64,000 bases of DNA from Citrus sinensis (lineage: Eukaryota > Streptophyta > Magnoliopsida > Sapindales > Rutaceae). The position numbers and the translations under genes were made by a program. Under the pieces are notes generated by a model. It saw only the letters and a list, made by a program, of their open reading frames with translations, made no database searches and was not told the DNA's origin. Location: contig NC_068558.1 in the NCBI RefSeq assembly GCF_022201045.2, forward strand, positions 3,997,501-4,061,500. Direction: 5' to 3'. This document shows positions 13,659 through 25,379 of the stretch, in pieces (position 1 is the stretch's first letter; the number at the start of each line of letters is the position of its first letter).

Positions 13659-14702
13659 ATGATTGGTAAGCTTCTAACCTTTGTTCATGAATTTTATTGT
13701 TTTGAGGGCAGTGTTGTTAGCGGGATTGTTATGCTGTTGGACTGCTGCTCATAAAATACAAGAAAAATGTGAGAATTTTTCTGATTACTGATCACCGATA
13801 CGTGCCATCAGCTCACATTCACAAGTTCTTCTTCTATTTTGTTTACGTGGGGCCGCGTGAGGCAATGCTTAGTCGCCAGTTCATGGGATTGTTTTATATG
13901 AGGAACTTTAATATTATAATTATTTTCTAAATCCATCTCTTAATACACTTATGTGTCGAATCAAAGTATTAGTTTAAAGAATATGAAATTGAAAACAAAT
14001 GGGAAAGGAACTGATCAGGCCCCACCGAACTCAATCCGAATTCGGATCAAATCGTGTTCGGGTTTATTTTGGCTCTATTTTATGGGGATCCGATCAATAT
14101 TCGGATCCGTTCGGTACTACACGAACTCGATTTTGCCCACCTCGGCTAGTCTTTAAATTTTTTATCGACAAAACATTTTCACACTCCTTTCAAAAGAACT
14201 CAACTCAATTCTAGGTACGCCGTTCTTCCCAGCGTTTAAATTCTTCTATACCAATTTTGCGTAACTATAAACGATTTCTGCTAAATTTATGATTTTTTTG
14301 GAACACGTAAATTTATGGACGTGGAATCGGTTCAAACTGTAGAGATCGTTATAGTGCATGCGAAATGCTTGGTTAATTGCTTGTCAGAGGTCTTTTGACG
14401 GAAACGAACAATTGGGGTCTGTAATGTGATTTACATTTTGTGAAACTTAGCTGATGACGACAAAAACGAGGAAAATGGAATTATCAACTATTCGCTTGAC
14501 ATTTGCTTAATTGTGTTGTTAACAGTCCTTTTTTAAGTCAATTTTGCATATTTTGGTGTTATTCTTGAGAGTGATTATCAATTTTCTGAAGATCAGTTAA
14601 TATATTGTAGGCTAATGTATTTGTGTGGGTAAGATCACCTAGCTTTAATAAACTTCAAAGATTATTGATTTGTTTTTTGGAATAGATTATGGCATACTCT
14701 GA
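13659..14702 (+). promoter_or_regulatory. Short upstream ORF formed by splicing of the HAL3 leader
   Basis: The leader exon ends ATGATTG at 13659-13665. Joined to the acceptor at 14686 it reads ATG ATT GAT TAT GGC ATA CTC TGA, seven codons. The stop is at 14700-14702, so this frame overlaps the HAL3 start codon (14689) in another frame. It exists only if the leader intron is removed as modelled, and translation is unproven. Confidence 0.45.
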
Positions 14703-17034
14703 ACCTACAAGTACCGATAGGGAGGCGATGCAGGTCAATACTGGTCTGAGGAAACCCCGTATTTTACTTGCTGCAAGTGGAAGTGTAGCTGCAATAAAAT
14801 TTGGGAATCTCTGTCATTGTTTTTCTGAGTGGGCGGAAGTAAGAGCGGTGGCCACAAAGTCCTCTCTACACTTCATTGATAGAGCAGCGCTTCCTAAGGA
14901 TGTGATCTTTTACACAGACGAGGATGAATGGGCCACCTGGAACAAAATAGGTGATAGCGTTCTTCACATCGAGCTCCGCAGATGGGCTGATATTATGGTT
15001 ATTGCTCCGCTGTCAGCAAACACACTTGGCAAGGTGAGTGTCTGAAAATTTAGGCCATTAGCATGTGCTAGAAAGGATAATTTTTAAAAACCTCCCCTGA
15101 GGCTTGGGCTTGTTGCAAGTAGATGGCGAGAATCTGTTTATTTGTAAAAAATCCCCTATCGTCAGTTAATTTTAACATTGACTATTAGTTGACTGTGCAA
15201 AGACAATATTGCCCTTAACAATAGTTTGTAGACTGACATAACTAAAAAAAAAACTAAAATTGTTGGCGTGAAAAACACAAACCCTATTTTTTAACAATTT
15301 TATCCTTGTCAATTCCAAAGATTTACAATATCATACATAAAGATTATGATTATTTCATTTTCAAGTTTTTAATTTTATCTTTCTTGTAGGAACTTTAAGG
15401 AAATATCAATAATTTAAAGAGGATTTTTCAAGTTTTTAATTTTATTTTTTTTAGGAACTTTAAGAAAATATCAATAATTTAAAGAGGATAAAATAGCCAA
15501 TAATTTTAGTTTTTTTTTAGTTATTTCCGTCTACAAACTATTGTTAAGGGTAATATTGTCTTTGCACAGTCAACTAATAGTCAATGTTAAAATTAACTGA
15601 CGGTAGGGAGTTTTTTACAAATAAACAGATTCTCGCCATCTACTTGCAACAAGCCCAAACCTAAGGGGAGGTTTTTAAAAATTACCCGTGCTAGAAATAA
15701 TATGTTACACTCAGATCACTATATACAGTGACAGTTTTAGTAAGGAGTTGAGAAGGGACAGTAAAATGCTAGAAAGGTATTATTATTAGTTTGTCTTTCC
15801 TTTCTCTCCCCCACTCTTTTAATTTTAGACACTTTTTCTTGGTTTGTCTTTTTTTGGTTCTTATTTAAACCAGGCAGAGCAATGTTATTACAGTGGTGGA
15901 AACCTCATTGAAACTAAGCATTATTTGTGAAATCCATTTCTGCAACCCCTTCTAAATAGAACTCTGAAAAATATCTTTAGAAACACAACATTATCATTCC
16001 TTGTGATTTTAAATTTATATCTTTGATTAAGAACAAGGATGGATAACAATTCACTAATACGGGGTGTATATATCTCACTTTTTAATGTGTTTTCCTTTTT
16101 TTTTCCCATTTTTTCACATCATCTGTGGGATATTTCTGTTTTGTTAAGTCATCACTTGTGCATGATGAATGTGCTCGTTTCCATGATCTCTTCTCACCTT
16201 GTTTAATAAGATGCCACTGATTTCATTCTATTAATCAAGTTTCAGTACCTAGTAAAATAAAATAAACAGCCATTGGCATTATTGAATGGACATGTAAATA
16301 TTAATATAAACTTACCTTTCAAGATAGATAATTCTGGTCAAACTGCATGCCCATAGAAGAATAGTATCTTGTCTATTGCTATGCACTCTGCTTGTCATTG
16401 AGTTTGAAATGCATTCTGATCATCAGATCATTATTATGAATGTTTATTTCACTTCTGGTCCTTAAATTTCCTCAGTGAACTGAGAATGACTACCATCAGT
16501 ACCATCCTGTTGTACACTTCTCTTGTTTAAGATGTATAAGTTCCAGGAAGACTAGACTTTGCTTATGTTGAGTAATACACTACTGTTATGTAAGCATGCC
16601 TGTATCTTGAGTTGTGCATCATACAGTTCATGTCCCTTTCCTGTATAATGATTTAGAAGGACTTCTCTTGACTGCCTCTGGCATCTCAATTTTCGTATGA
16701 TTCTGATTTGGCTCTCATAATTGCTATATTTCTGTTGTAGATTGCAGGTGGATTGTGTGACAATCTGCTGACATGCATTGTGCGGGCATGGGACTACAAT
16801 AAGCCACTGTTTGTTGCACCTGCTATGAACACTTTCATGTGGAATAATCCATTCACAGAGCGGCATCTTATGTCAATTGATGAGCTTGGAATTTCTCTCA
16901 TTCCACCTGTCTCCAAAAGGCTGGCTTGCGGAGATTATGGTAATGGTGCCATGGCTGAACCTTCATTGATCTACTCGACTGTGAGACTGTTCGCAGAGTC
17001 AAGGAACCAGTCAGGCGATGGAAAAGTTGGTTAA
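14689..17034 (+). CDS. HAL3: Phosphopantothenoylcysteine decarboxylase (HAL3-type flavoprotein)
   Basis: Two coding exons, 14689-15033 and 16741-17034, give 212 residues; the Arabidopsis enzyme is about 209. The enzyme decarboxylates 4'-phosphopantothenoylcysteine to 4'-phosphopantetheine in coenzyme A synthesis, using FMN, as a cytosolic trimer. Visible family motifs are ILLAASGSVAAIK (22-37, flavin site), the active-site histidine at 93 (SVLHIELRRWAD), PAMNTFMW with Asn145, and the substrate-clamp cysteine at 178 in RLACGDYGNGAM. All key residues are present, so it should be active. An untranslated exon (about 13505-13665) and a 1-kb intron (13666-14685) precede the ATG. In salt-tolerance work HAL3 proteins also act as regulators of phosphatases; that role cannot be judged here. 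Confidence 0.95.
15075..15687. mobile_element. Mutator-like MITE with ~200-bp terminal inverted repeats
   Basis: The left arm (15075 to about 15275) reappears inverted in the right arm (about 15490-15687). The tips read GGATAATTTTTAAAAACC and its complement, with one mismatch. Both ends are flanked by gtgctagaaa (15065-15074 and 15688-15697), a 10-bp target-site duplication. Long inverted repeats with a 9-10 bp duplication are the mark of Mutator-like elements. The 613-bp length and AT-rich centre leave no room for a transposase. It sits inside the HAL3 coding intron. Confidence 0.9.
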
Positions 17035-18546
17035 TCCAGTCCAGTTTGCATGGAATGCTAAATTTCTTGTTGTAGTCCATTGTCCCCGGATTAAGTGACA
17101 AACGCTATATTGAAACTATATATGTCATCTGAGAGTGTTCTGATCTACTTTGTAATCATGTACGATATTGCACGTTAGCTTTTGGAAGTGAAATGTGAGG
17201 CCATCTCAAATCTGTTCCCATGCAATTAAATATTTACTTACAAAATCTTTTGATCCATGCCTACAAATTTGGTATAACGTCATTCTCTCTCTATTAAAAA
17301 CCATAGTTTTCTCTCTAAGCTTCTTTTATTGACATTCCAAGTTTTACAATAGTCCATATAATGCAATACAACGACGAGAATTTAACAGAGTTTACAATTA
17401 AAAAACTTGAGATTTTTTCTTGTTGTAATAAAAAAAGTTAAATTTTATCCTGCTACTAAAAAATACATGATAAAATATTATTAAAAATTCAGTAATATTC
17501 AGATTAGGAGTAGATCCTGTTCCGATGCGGGAAGCATGGTGATTCTCAATTCTTCATCTGCCGGAATATGTTTGTGCGGGTCTCATTTAATATATGTTGA
17601 TGGGTTGGTGAGAGGAGAAACTAGAGAGGCAGATGTCAGTTGTCAAAAGAGAGAGGGCTATTTTCTTGCAAACGCATTCATGCTGCGGGTCCGGATCGTG
17701 CATTCTATTCACCATAGCAGATACGTGTATTGTGTAATGATGGTGGTAGTTGAGGTATATTAGGGATCCATATCAAAGCACCGCCACGTAGGAGAGAAAA
17801 TTAGGGTTCATTAATGAACCTAATTAAATAATGGATGCCGTGGCTAAAAATTCTCGATTATAACACAGATCACATTTTATTATATACATCACTAAATTCA
17901 CCGTGAAAACAGTTCGTGTGCGGGCCTGCATCATTTAAGGCTTCAACCAGTCATGCTTTTCTGTCTTTCCAACGACCCCAACAATCTTTCGCCGCTGAAT
18001 TTATTACTCACCACCTGTTTAACGCCAGTCCCGTTATGGACCGAAATCCTCATTAATGTCCGGCAAATCAAGCACTAGCAAAGTTGCCTGTTAGTACCAG
18101 TTGCTGTATGTCATTAGTATTCATCATATTCATCGGTTGTTGATACTGCCCCCATGTGAATGTCTGTTTTATAATTGATGTGAACGAATACCAGGCGATG
18201 ATTTTACTAATTCATGGTAAAGTTAATGATCATATATTACATAGAGACTAGAGGTAGCTCAAAGCATGATCTCGTATTAATTAAACTGTAATGATGCCCA
18301 TTTCTTAAGAAAAAGCACCCTTAATAGTACCGGAAAAGTTGTTCAAATCCATTAATATTTTCGATCCTTTTAGTAATAACCGAAGTGATTTTGGATTCCG
18401 ACTCTGCACGCAAGATACTAGTCAATTGTAGTCTAGCAAACGTTGGTGGAAACAGTTGGATGCGAGGACAAATTTGTCAATCAAAAGAGACTAGAAATAT
18501 ATAACTGTCGAAGGAGAACTGGTAGCAGCCTAGGCTTAGTGAGACA
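17035..18546. other. HAL3 3' region and GDSL promoter
   Basis: The HAL3 3' untranslated region starts here, followed by about 1.2 kb of AT-rich sequence. A small open frame at 17536-17763 resembles nothing I know. A tatataa at 18498-18504 could be the TATA box of the GDSL gene, about 43 bp before its ATG. Confidence 0.5.
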
Positions 18547-19777
18547 ATGGCTAATTCCTTCGGAGTTTTTTCCTCCCAAATTTTCCTCATGTTCGTACTC
18601 TTACCCTCCCTGTTTTCTGCCCTTACCGCTGCAACCAACACATTAACCCCACGTCCATTTAATAAGATCTATGCCTTCGGTGACTCATTCACCGACACTG
18701 GTAACACCAAGACTGCGACTGGCCCTAGTGGCTTTGGCCATGTCTCCACCTCTCCATACGGCAGCACATATTTCCACCACCCCACCAACCGATACTCCGA
18801 TGGACGGCTGGTGATTGACTTTGTAACTCAATCCCTGTCACTACCATTCTTGCCACCTTACCTTCACAACAAAGATAATGCAACATATGGTGTCAACTTT
18901 GCTGTTGGCGGTGCCACTGCTGTAAATCATGCTTTCTTTGTCAAAAACAATCTCAGTCTTGACATTACTCCTCAGTCAATCCAAACTCAGCTCATTTGGT
19001 TCAACAAGTTCTTGGAGAGCAAGGGATGTAAAGAAGCAGAGTCCTCAGGGCCTCAGTGCCAGGCAGCTTTCGATGATGCATTGTTCTGGGTTGGTGAAAT
19101 TGGAGTCAACGATTATGCGTACACTCTAGGATCTTCTGTTACAAGTGACACTATCCGAAAACTCGCTATCCCTAGTTTTACAAATTTTCTGCAGGTAAAA
19201 ATCCGAATGAGTATTCATTGCAATTTGCATATGCTTTTTTACCAGCTAATTGATTCAATCCAATATGCAGGCGTTGCTTAAAAGAGGAGCAAAATATGTT
19301 GTTGTTCAAGGTCTGCCGACAACAGGATGCTTGCCGCTGGCAATGTATTTGGCCCCTGAAGACGATAGAGACGGTATAGGCTGTGTAAAAAGTGTGAACA
19401 ATCAAAGCTACACCCATAACCTTGTTCTTCAAGCCCAATTACAGAATCTTAGACAGCAGTTTCCCCAGGCTGTGATTGTATATGCTGATTACTGGAATGC
19501 TTTCCGCATGGTGATGAAAAATCCAGGGAAGTACGGGTTCAAGGAGCCCTTCAAGGCTTGCTGCGGATCCGGTGAACCTCCTTACAACTTTAATGTGTTT
19601 GCTACTTGTGGCTCGCCCTCTGCAAAAGCTTGCCCGAATCCTTATCAATACATCAACTGGGACGGAGTTCATCTCACTGAAGCCATGTATAAGGTGATGA
19701 GTGACATGTTTCTTAGCGGAACATTTAGTCGCCCTCCGTTCAGCTACTTACTGAGCAGAAAGCAGCGGGACGGATGA
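18547..19777 (+). CDS. GDSL esterase/lipase (SGNH hydrolase)
   Basis: Exons 18547-19194 and 19271-19777 join in phase 0 to give 384 residues, normal for plant GDSL proteins. Residues 1-28 are a hydrophobic secretion signal. Block I is FGDSFTDTGN with the nucleophile Ser47. Block II is VNFAVGGAT with the oxyanion glycine. Block III is GEIGVNDY with the oxyanion asparagine. Block V is DGVHLTE with Asp347 and His350, so the catalytic residues are complete. The family hydrolyses esters or acyl groups in the apothecial wall space (apoplast), for example cutin or polysaccharide acetyl groups; the substrate here is unknown. It looks closest to the type I remember as At3g48460. It runs tail-to-tail with the B3 gene. 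Confidence 0.94.
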
Positions 19778-20285
19778 ACCTCTTGGTTATTGAAATTGGC
19801 TAAGCAATAACAATGATTGTCTTTGAGCTCTGTATTATTATTTTTTTTTTCCACTTTTCAAATATGGAGCCGTTAATCAACGGTTTAAAATTTCCATGAA
19901 CTTGTATTAGTATAAGATAAGGTAAAAGCTCTGAATAAGTCAAGATCACCCAATAGGCCTGGGTTAGCACAAGACTGTTATTAATAAGCTGTATATTAAA
20001 GTGAGTAGTGTGTCCATTACCATTCCATCAGTTTGACAGTCATGAATCCGAAAAGTAGTGAAAAGGCAATTAAAAATAATAATAACAATAACTCTCATAT
20101 TAATAAGCTGTAGATTAAATTTTAACACAAGAACTACTGGTTACTGCAATACAAAAGGGCCTATTTCTTGGTCAAATATTACATAATTTGCTACTTTCTG
20201 AGGCTATTGATTATATAATTAGACAGTACTGTTGATAAACATCTTCTCAACAGATGCCTGAGTTGATAAACAGGAAGCTCTAGAG
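19778..20285. other. Shared 3' region of convergent GDSL and B3 genes
   Basis: About 500 bp of AT-rich sequence lies between the two stop codons. It holds the 3' untranslated regions of both genes and nothing else I can recognise. Confidence 0.6.
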
Positions 20286-23200
20286 TCACTTTCGAACAAT
20301 ACTGACTCCATATATGCTCTCTGAATAGCTTTCAACTCCAAAAATACACCCATCCCCTGGTTGAATGTTATTCGCCTTGCTAAAAGCTTCCCATCCGCTA
20401 GTCAATACTTTGAACCCAGATCTTTCGTGGTAGAGAACTGGCCACATCCTCATATCAGGATCCCGAAGGACCACCACCTTCCTTTGTGTGCGAGATCTTC
20501 CCCTGAAGGAAGAAGTTGGTAAGCATGTTGATAGCTCCTGCAATAGGAAAGACAAATGTAATTAGTTCAATGGTTCAGAAGAAATACAAACAAGGTTTAG
20601 CTCACACCCAGTATCATCTACACAGTAAACTGGAAGCATTGAAAGAGGAAATTGCATGTACATTCGGATTCCAGCACCAAGGAACTGTAGCTATACAAAG
20701 CCTGGTTACATACCAACGCTCGAGGCAACAAATGAAATGATTTGCAAATTCTCTGTACTACTGCTTTATTGGATATATAGTATTTCATTATTTTCTGTTC
20801 AATCTATTCACTCACAATTGAGAATACAGGCATCACAAAAACAGCCGACAAACTCAAAAAAATTAGTGAATTATAGATCATAAAAAATTGTAAGACAACT
20901 CTACAAAGAAACCCAGTAAACAAATATAGATATTTTGCTCGCACATTTTCTCAAACAAATACTGCCAGCATAAATGCCAGATGCAACCAATCGTGAAAAG
21001 AAAGGACAATGCTATGGACCTTAGAAAGCATAAGGACAAGAAAGACAAGTGGCAGGGGTTCTGCAGAACCACAGGAAAGCATAATATAATAATGTTGTCT
21101 TGGCAGAACAAATTTTGCGATCGATAATTGACGGTATGATGTGTCACATGAGCAATCATTATCAGCCATACTGATCAGAAAAAGTACAAACCTAATCAAA
21201 AACTTACAAGAAAAGGTTGACCATCTGATGGCGTCGCACAGGGAATATAGGAAGTAGGAACTAAATCAAGAGTTTCAGTTTTCACCACCTGAGAAATTCC
21301 ATATTCTCTTCCTATCATATCATAACGCAGGCCACGTTCAACCTTGATGAGCTGTGGCAAATTTCCTGCATTTTAATTCATGCAACAATATTCTTAGACA
21401 GAACACAAAATCAATTGCATGTTGGTCAAACTTTAAGAGAAAGGAACAGTATTTATCTTTCAGTGAAAAAAAGGATGAAGTAGAGAAAAGCAAGACCAAA
21501 TATGTCTTGAACCATCTCTTCAGGCTCCACAGGCTCTTTTTTAACGACCTTTACAGTCTCTTTTTTAACGACCTTTACAGGCTCTTTTTCAACACACTTC
21601 ATGCTTTCCTCTGTTCAACATAGCACTTAATTTTCAGCTAAATAGAGATGCAAAAAAAGTTGTATCACAGGAGGGGCTAGTCATGAAATCCTGACTACAA
21701 AATGAAAATTTTGTGACAGCAGAAGCTTCATGAACAAGGATCAAAGGAATTCAAGCAACCAGGAAGACACGCTTACCAAATTGGCCTTTCTGCATTCCAT
21801 GAGTAACGAGAACACTGGAACCCCCAAACTCTCCAACAAAGTTCAGTTGTGCACTTTGATTACTGTCACCGAGGGAGGTGCATCCCGTTTGGGAAACCAT
21901 ACCCTGATGAACTTTTGTCAGTAGTTCTGTAAAAATTTAAAAAGTAAAGCCATAGATTAAAATATATTCTGATTAAAAAGGAATCAATCACATGATAAAC
22001 ATACCAAATTAGGAAAAGAGCAACTAACTGGTTAGTGCATTGCTCTCTTCCTCAGCACCAATGCATTTTTTAGATACTCCACTTGAACTATTAGAGTTGT
22101 TCCCTTCATTCTTTTGTGGCTCAACTGCAGTTGTGAAAATTTTACGACAGCAAAAGCTCCATCAACAAGGATGAAGGGAAACAAAGCAACCAGGAAGACA
22201 CGCTTACCAAATTGGCAATTCTGCATTCCAGATGTAACTTGAACTCTGGACTCCCCATACTGTCCAACAAGCTTCAGTTGAGCACTCCGATTATATTCCA
22301 CTGGGGATACCATTGCCCAATCAATTTCTGTCAATGATTCTACAAAATTTAAACAGTAAAGTCAGATGTAATAATATTCTAATTAAAAGAAAATCAATCA
22401 TATGAAAAATATATGAAATCAGGAAAAAGCTGCTAACTGGATACTGCTTTGAGCTCTTCCACGCCACCATGGCATTTTTTGGGTACTCCCCTTGAACTAC
22501 TAGAGCTGGTCCACCCATCTGTTTGCGGCTCAACTGCAGTTGTGAAGATTTATGACAAGAGAAGCTCCACCAACAAGGATGAAGTGTGGAATAAAGCAAC
22601 CAGGAGACAGGCTTACCAAATCGGCAATTCTGCATCCCAGTGGTAACTTGAACACTGGACTCCCTGAACGTTCCAATAAACTTCAGATGCTCACTTTGAT
22701 TGCATTCCATTGGGGATACCGTTGCCCGATCAGTTTTTCTCTTTGACTCTGCAAAAACTTAAACAATAAAGCCATAGGTAATAATATTCAGATTAAAAGG
22801 AAATCAATCGTACGCTAAATATATTAAATCAGGAAAAAGCAACTAACTGGATAGTGCTTTGCTCTCTTCCTCAGCTCCATGGCATTTTTGGGATACTCCA
22901 CTTGAAACGTTAGAGTTGTTCCCTCCATCTTTTTGAAGCTCAACTCTGCTTATTATTTGCTCCGTCTTTTCAACACCATTATTCTTCATAACGTCCATGT
23001 CAGATGCATCAGAAGCTGCAACTCTGTTTGGTATCTCTTTGTCCACAAGATATTTATTAACTAAAACATCTTCAAATTCAGATATCAGAGATGCATCAGC
23101 GTGATGAGAATAATCATCTCCATCCTTCATTTTGTCTCTTATAGCTGTGCCACAGTTGTTACCTACCATTTCAAAGTGGGACAAATCAAATACAGAGCAT

Positions 23201-24510
23201 CTGTCTTCTCTTTGTTGGTCTCCCAAATCTCTATCAATTAAGTAGTATGGATCTTCAAGGAAATTTGCTCTTGATACAGATAGAGGCCTTTTGCCAGAAA
23301 TCTTGCCGTTTGAAGTACTCGCCTTTTCCACATCATTCAATTCACACTGGCTTTCACTCATCTCTTCATCAGACACAGAAAAGATAGAGGGCCTTGATCT
23401 CTCCTTGCTCATTGAATCTTTATCGGCTGTGTGGCATTGACCATCCCTATCAGTAGAATTTGTAGTAGTTCTAGCATTTTTTCTCTCTTTGCTCATTGAA
23501 CCTGTATCAGCTGTGTAGCATTGACCTTCCCTGTCAGTAAAATTTGTCCTAGTTCTATATCTTTTCCTCTTATTCGTTGTCAGCGAAATTTTTTGCTTCT
23601 CACACCCAGTTTTATCAAAGATCTTTACAATAAAGCGTGATCCCCTAATGTAATCAAATACAAGAAAATCTCCAATTTCTAGCCTGTGGTACGCTGAAAA
23701 TGCATTCCATCCTTGTCGAAAAGCAGGAGAGCCGTCCACATTGGACACTGATACTTCCCAACAATCTCCGCTTGAATCCTCAATAACAGCTTTTTTACCA
23801 ATTACTGCAGACACCATTTCAGCAAATTTAGGAGGCAAGAACTGCAAAGGAACGGAATGGTTAGATTTGTACATTGTCAAAGAAGCCCCTTTCCACCACA
23901 AATAAAAGTCCATTGCACAAGATATTAAGAAACCGGCATGCTGCTTGCATAATCATACCCACAGATGCATTACTGAATCCACATCCATGCAAAGTTGATA
24001 TGTATTCAGAAGCTTTTCTAAAATTAACTAAACAGCTAATAAGCCTCTTTGCAGGGGAAAAGTAATGAGCAGCATTCAAAGCAACATATGGAATATTACC
24101 TAAGCATTGAAGATATACAATTAGTGCCTTCACCTCCTCATGTATTATGTACAGTATCAGTATTGTAATTAAGAAATAACACGAAAATAACAGCACCTTG
24201 GGCTTGAATTAAGAATAAGGTACATTCAGTGTTTTCATCAATAAATTCACAATTTCATCAAAGCCAACAGGGTGATTAACAAAACAATAAAATTATGGCT
24301 CTTGAGATACATAATGGGAAAAAAGAAGGGCAAATCTATGTATAGAACATGAAAAAAATTCGCAAAGTAACATACCAAAATTTCAGAGCAGTCTTTTCCA
24401 ATCATGATTTTAAAGAAAGAGTGGATGACAGGAGATAATTTTGCCTTGTTCCGGTGAACCAGTAGGCATTTCTTAGTGCACTCTGCACAAGCTTCTAACT
24501 TGCCGCCCAT
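20286..24510 (-). CDS. REM-type protein with two B3 DNA-binding domains and duplicated central exons
   Basis: Ten coding exons (24510-24376, 23841-22848, 22748-22617, 22533-22438, 22339-22208, 22124-22029, 21926-21777, 21610-21497, 21365-21208, 20537-20286) give 752 residues in one frame. The N terminus has a Cys-rich CAECTKKC stretch, then a B3 domain (about 30-135; HSFFKIMIGKD...FLPPKFAEM...GWNAFSAYHRLEIGDFLVFDY). A long polar, low-complexity linker follows, and a second B3 half (GWEAFSKANNIQPGDGCIFG) ends the protein. B3 domains bind DNA in the nucleus, so this is probably a transcription regulator; target and role are unknown. An untranslated exon ending at 25040 and an intron 24534-25039 precede the ATG. 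The middle exons repeat; see the separate entry. Exon 21610-21497 is the least certain. Confidence 0.86.
21534..21592 (-). repeat. 24-bp in-frame minisatellite in the B3 gene
   Basis: Within the exon 21610-21497 a 24-bp unit repeats about two and a half times, encoding EPVKVVKK ETVKVVKK EPVE. It gives a lysine/valine-rich eight-residue repeat. Confidence 0.8.
21620..22937 (-). repeat. Three tandem ~410-bp units carrying duplicated exon pairs of the B3 gene
   Basis: Exons 22748-22617, 22339-22208 and 21926-21777 encode related segments (QNCRFG, QNCQFG, QKGQFG at their ends). The 3' tail of the exon ending at 22848, plus exons 22533-22438 and 22124-22029, encode related partners (QKCHGAEEESKALS, KKCHGGVEELKAVS, KKCIGAEEESNALT). 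Starts of successive copies are 409 and 413 bp apart, and ends 410 and 409. All introns involved are phase 1, so added units keep the frame. Confidence 0.92.
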
Positions 24511-24600
24511 AATCACTTCTGCTTGACAGCTCACTGTAATATTTTTTTTTAATGTTTTTAAAAAGAAAATTATTACAAAATAAGGAAACACAACAAGTGC

Positions 24601-24699
24601 TATATATATATATATTGTAGCTGAACAAACAGTCACATTAATGAATGAAACACAACACAATCCTAATGTACATTATGTATCAGCGAATAATGGTAAATA

Positions 24700-24751
<52 letters not shown>
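24601..24751. repeat. (TA)n and (TG)n microsatellites in the B3 leader intron
   Basis: Two TA tracts (about 24601-24616 and 24701-24714) and a long TG tract (about 24714-24750) lie in the intron between the untranslated first exon and the start-codon exon of the B3 gene. Such tracts are usually length-polymorphic. Confidence 0.9.
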
Positions 24752-24754
<3 letters not shown>

Positions 24755-25040
24755 CACAGTGAAACATTCAAAGGGCAAGAAGATTATGACAAGGACGGTA
24801 TTTTCTATTGAGGGAGCCCGTTACTGGATGGCTTTTCCGGAAGCCTACGGTCAAACAAAATAGCAGAGCGAACGTCTAGCAAGATCGGAGCTAACCCCAG
24901 GGGAGCTTGCATTTTTGGTTGTTTTAAAAAACCAACGTAAATAGTAACAGTGCTGGATCGACCAAGTACATATACATAAACTAGTGCCCGGAGAAATAAA
25001 ACAAAAGAAAGTAAAAAGAGAGAAATCACAATAACTTACC

Positions 25041-25379
25041 GGTGGTGGTAACAAAATGAAATCTTTTCTTCAGATTTTGCTTTTGCTCTTTGAGCTCTTC
25101 GTTTTTCCAGCTTCATAAAGTAGCGGGCGTTTTTATTGGTCGTTCCTTTGGGTTCAGTTTCAGTCTTGTCCCTTGCGAGTTTCGAGTCAAATTCGTACAT
25201 GCTGACTGTGATCTTTCTGTCAGAGAAATGCAGGGATTTTATAGTAAAGTCAATCCGGCGTCGTTGGAACTTCGAAGATTAAAGAATTGGCCCAACTCTT
25301 ATTAAAATTGGGCTAAAAATGCACATTTGTCACATGTTTACGATTTTTGTTACGTGCCAATTGTTTTTCTTTTTTCTTT
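25041..25379. other. Leader exon and promoter region of the B3 gene
   Basis: The minus strand ends an untranslated exon at 25040 with CACCG followed by GTAAGT. Sequence from about 25041 to 25140 is the probable leader and what lies beyond is promoter. I see no other gene. Confidence 0.5.

Noticed and set aside
24701-24760. Simple repeats as a CRISPR-like array
   Set aside because: They are dinucleotide microsatellites without spacers, in a plant intron.
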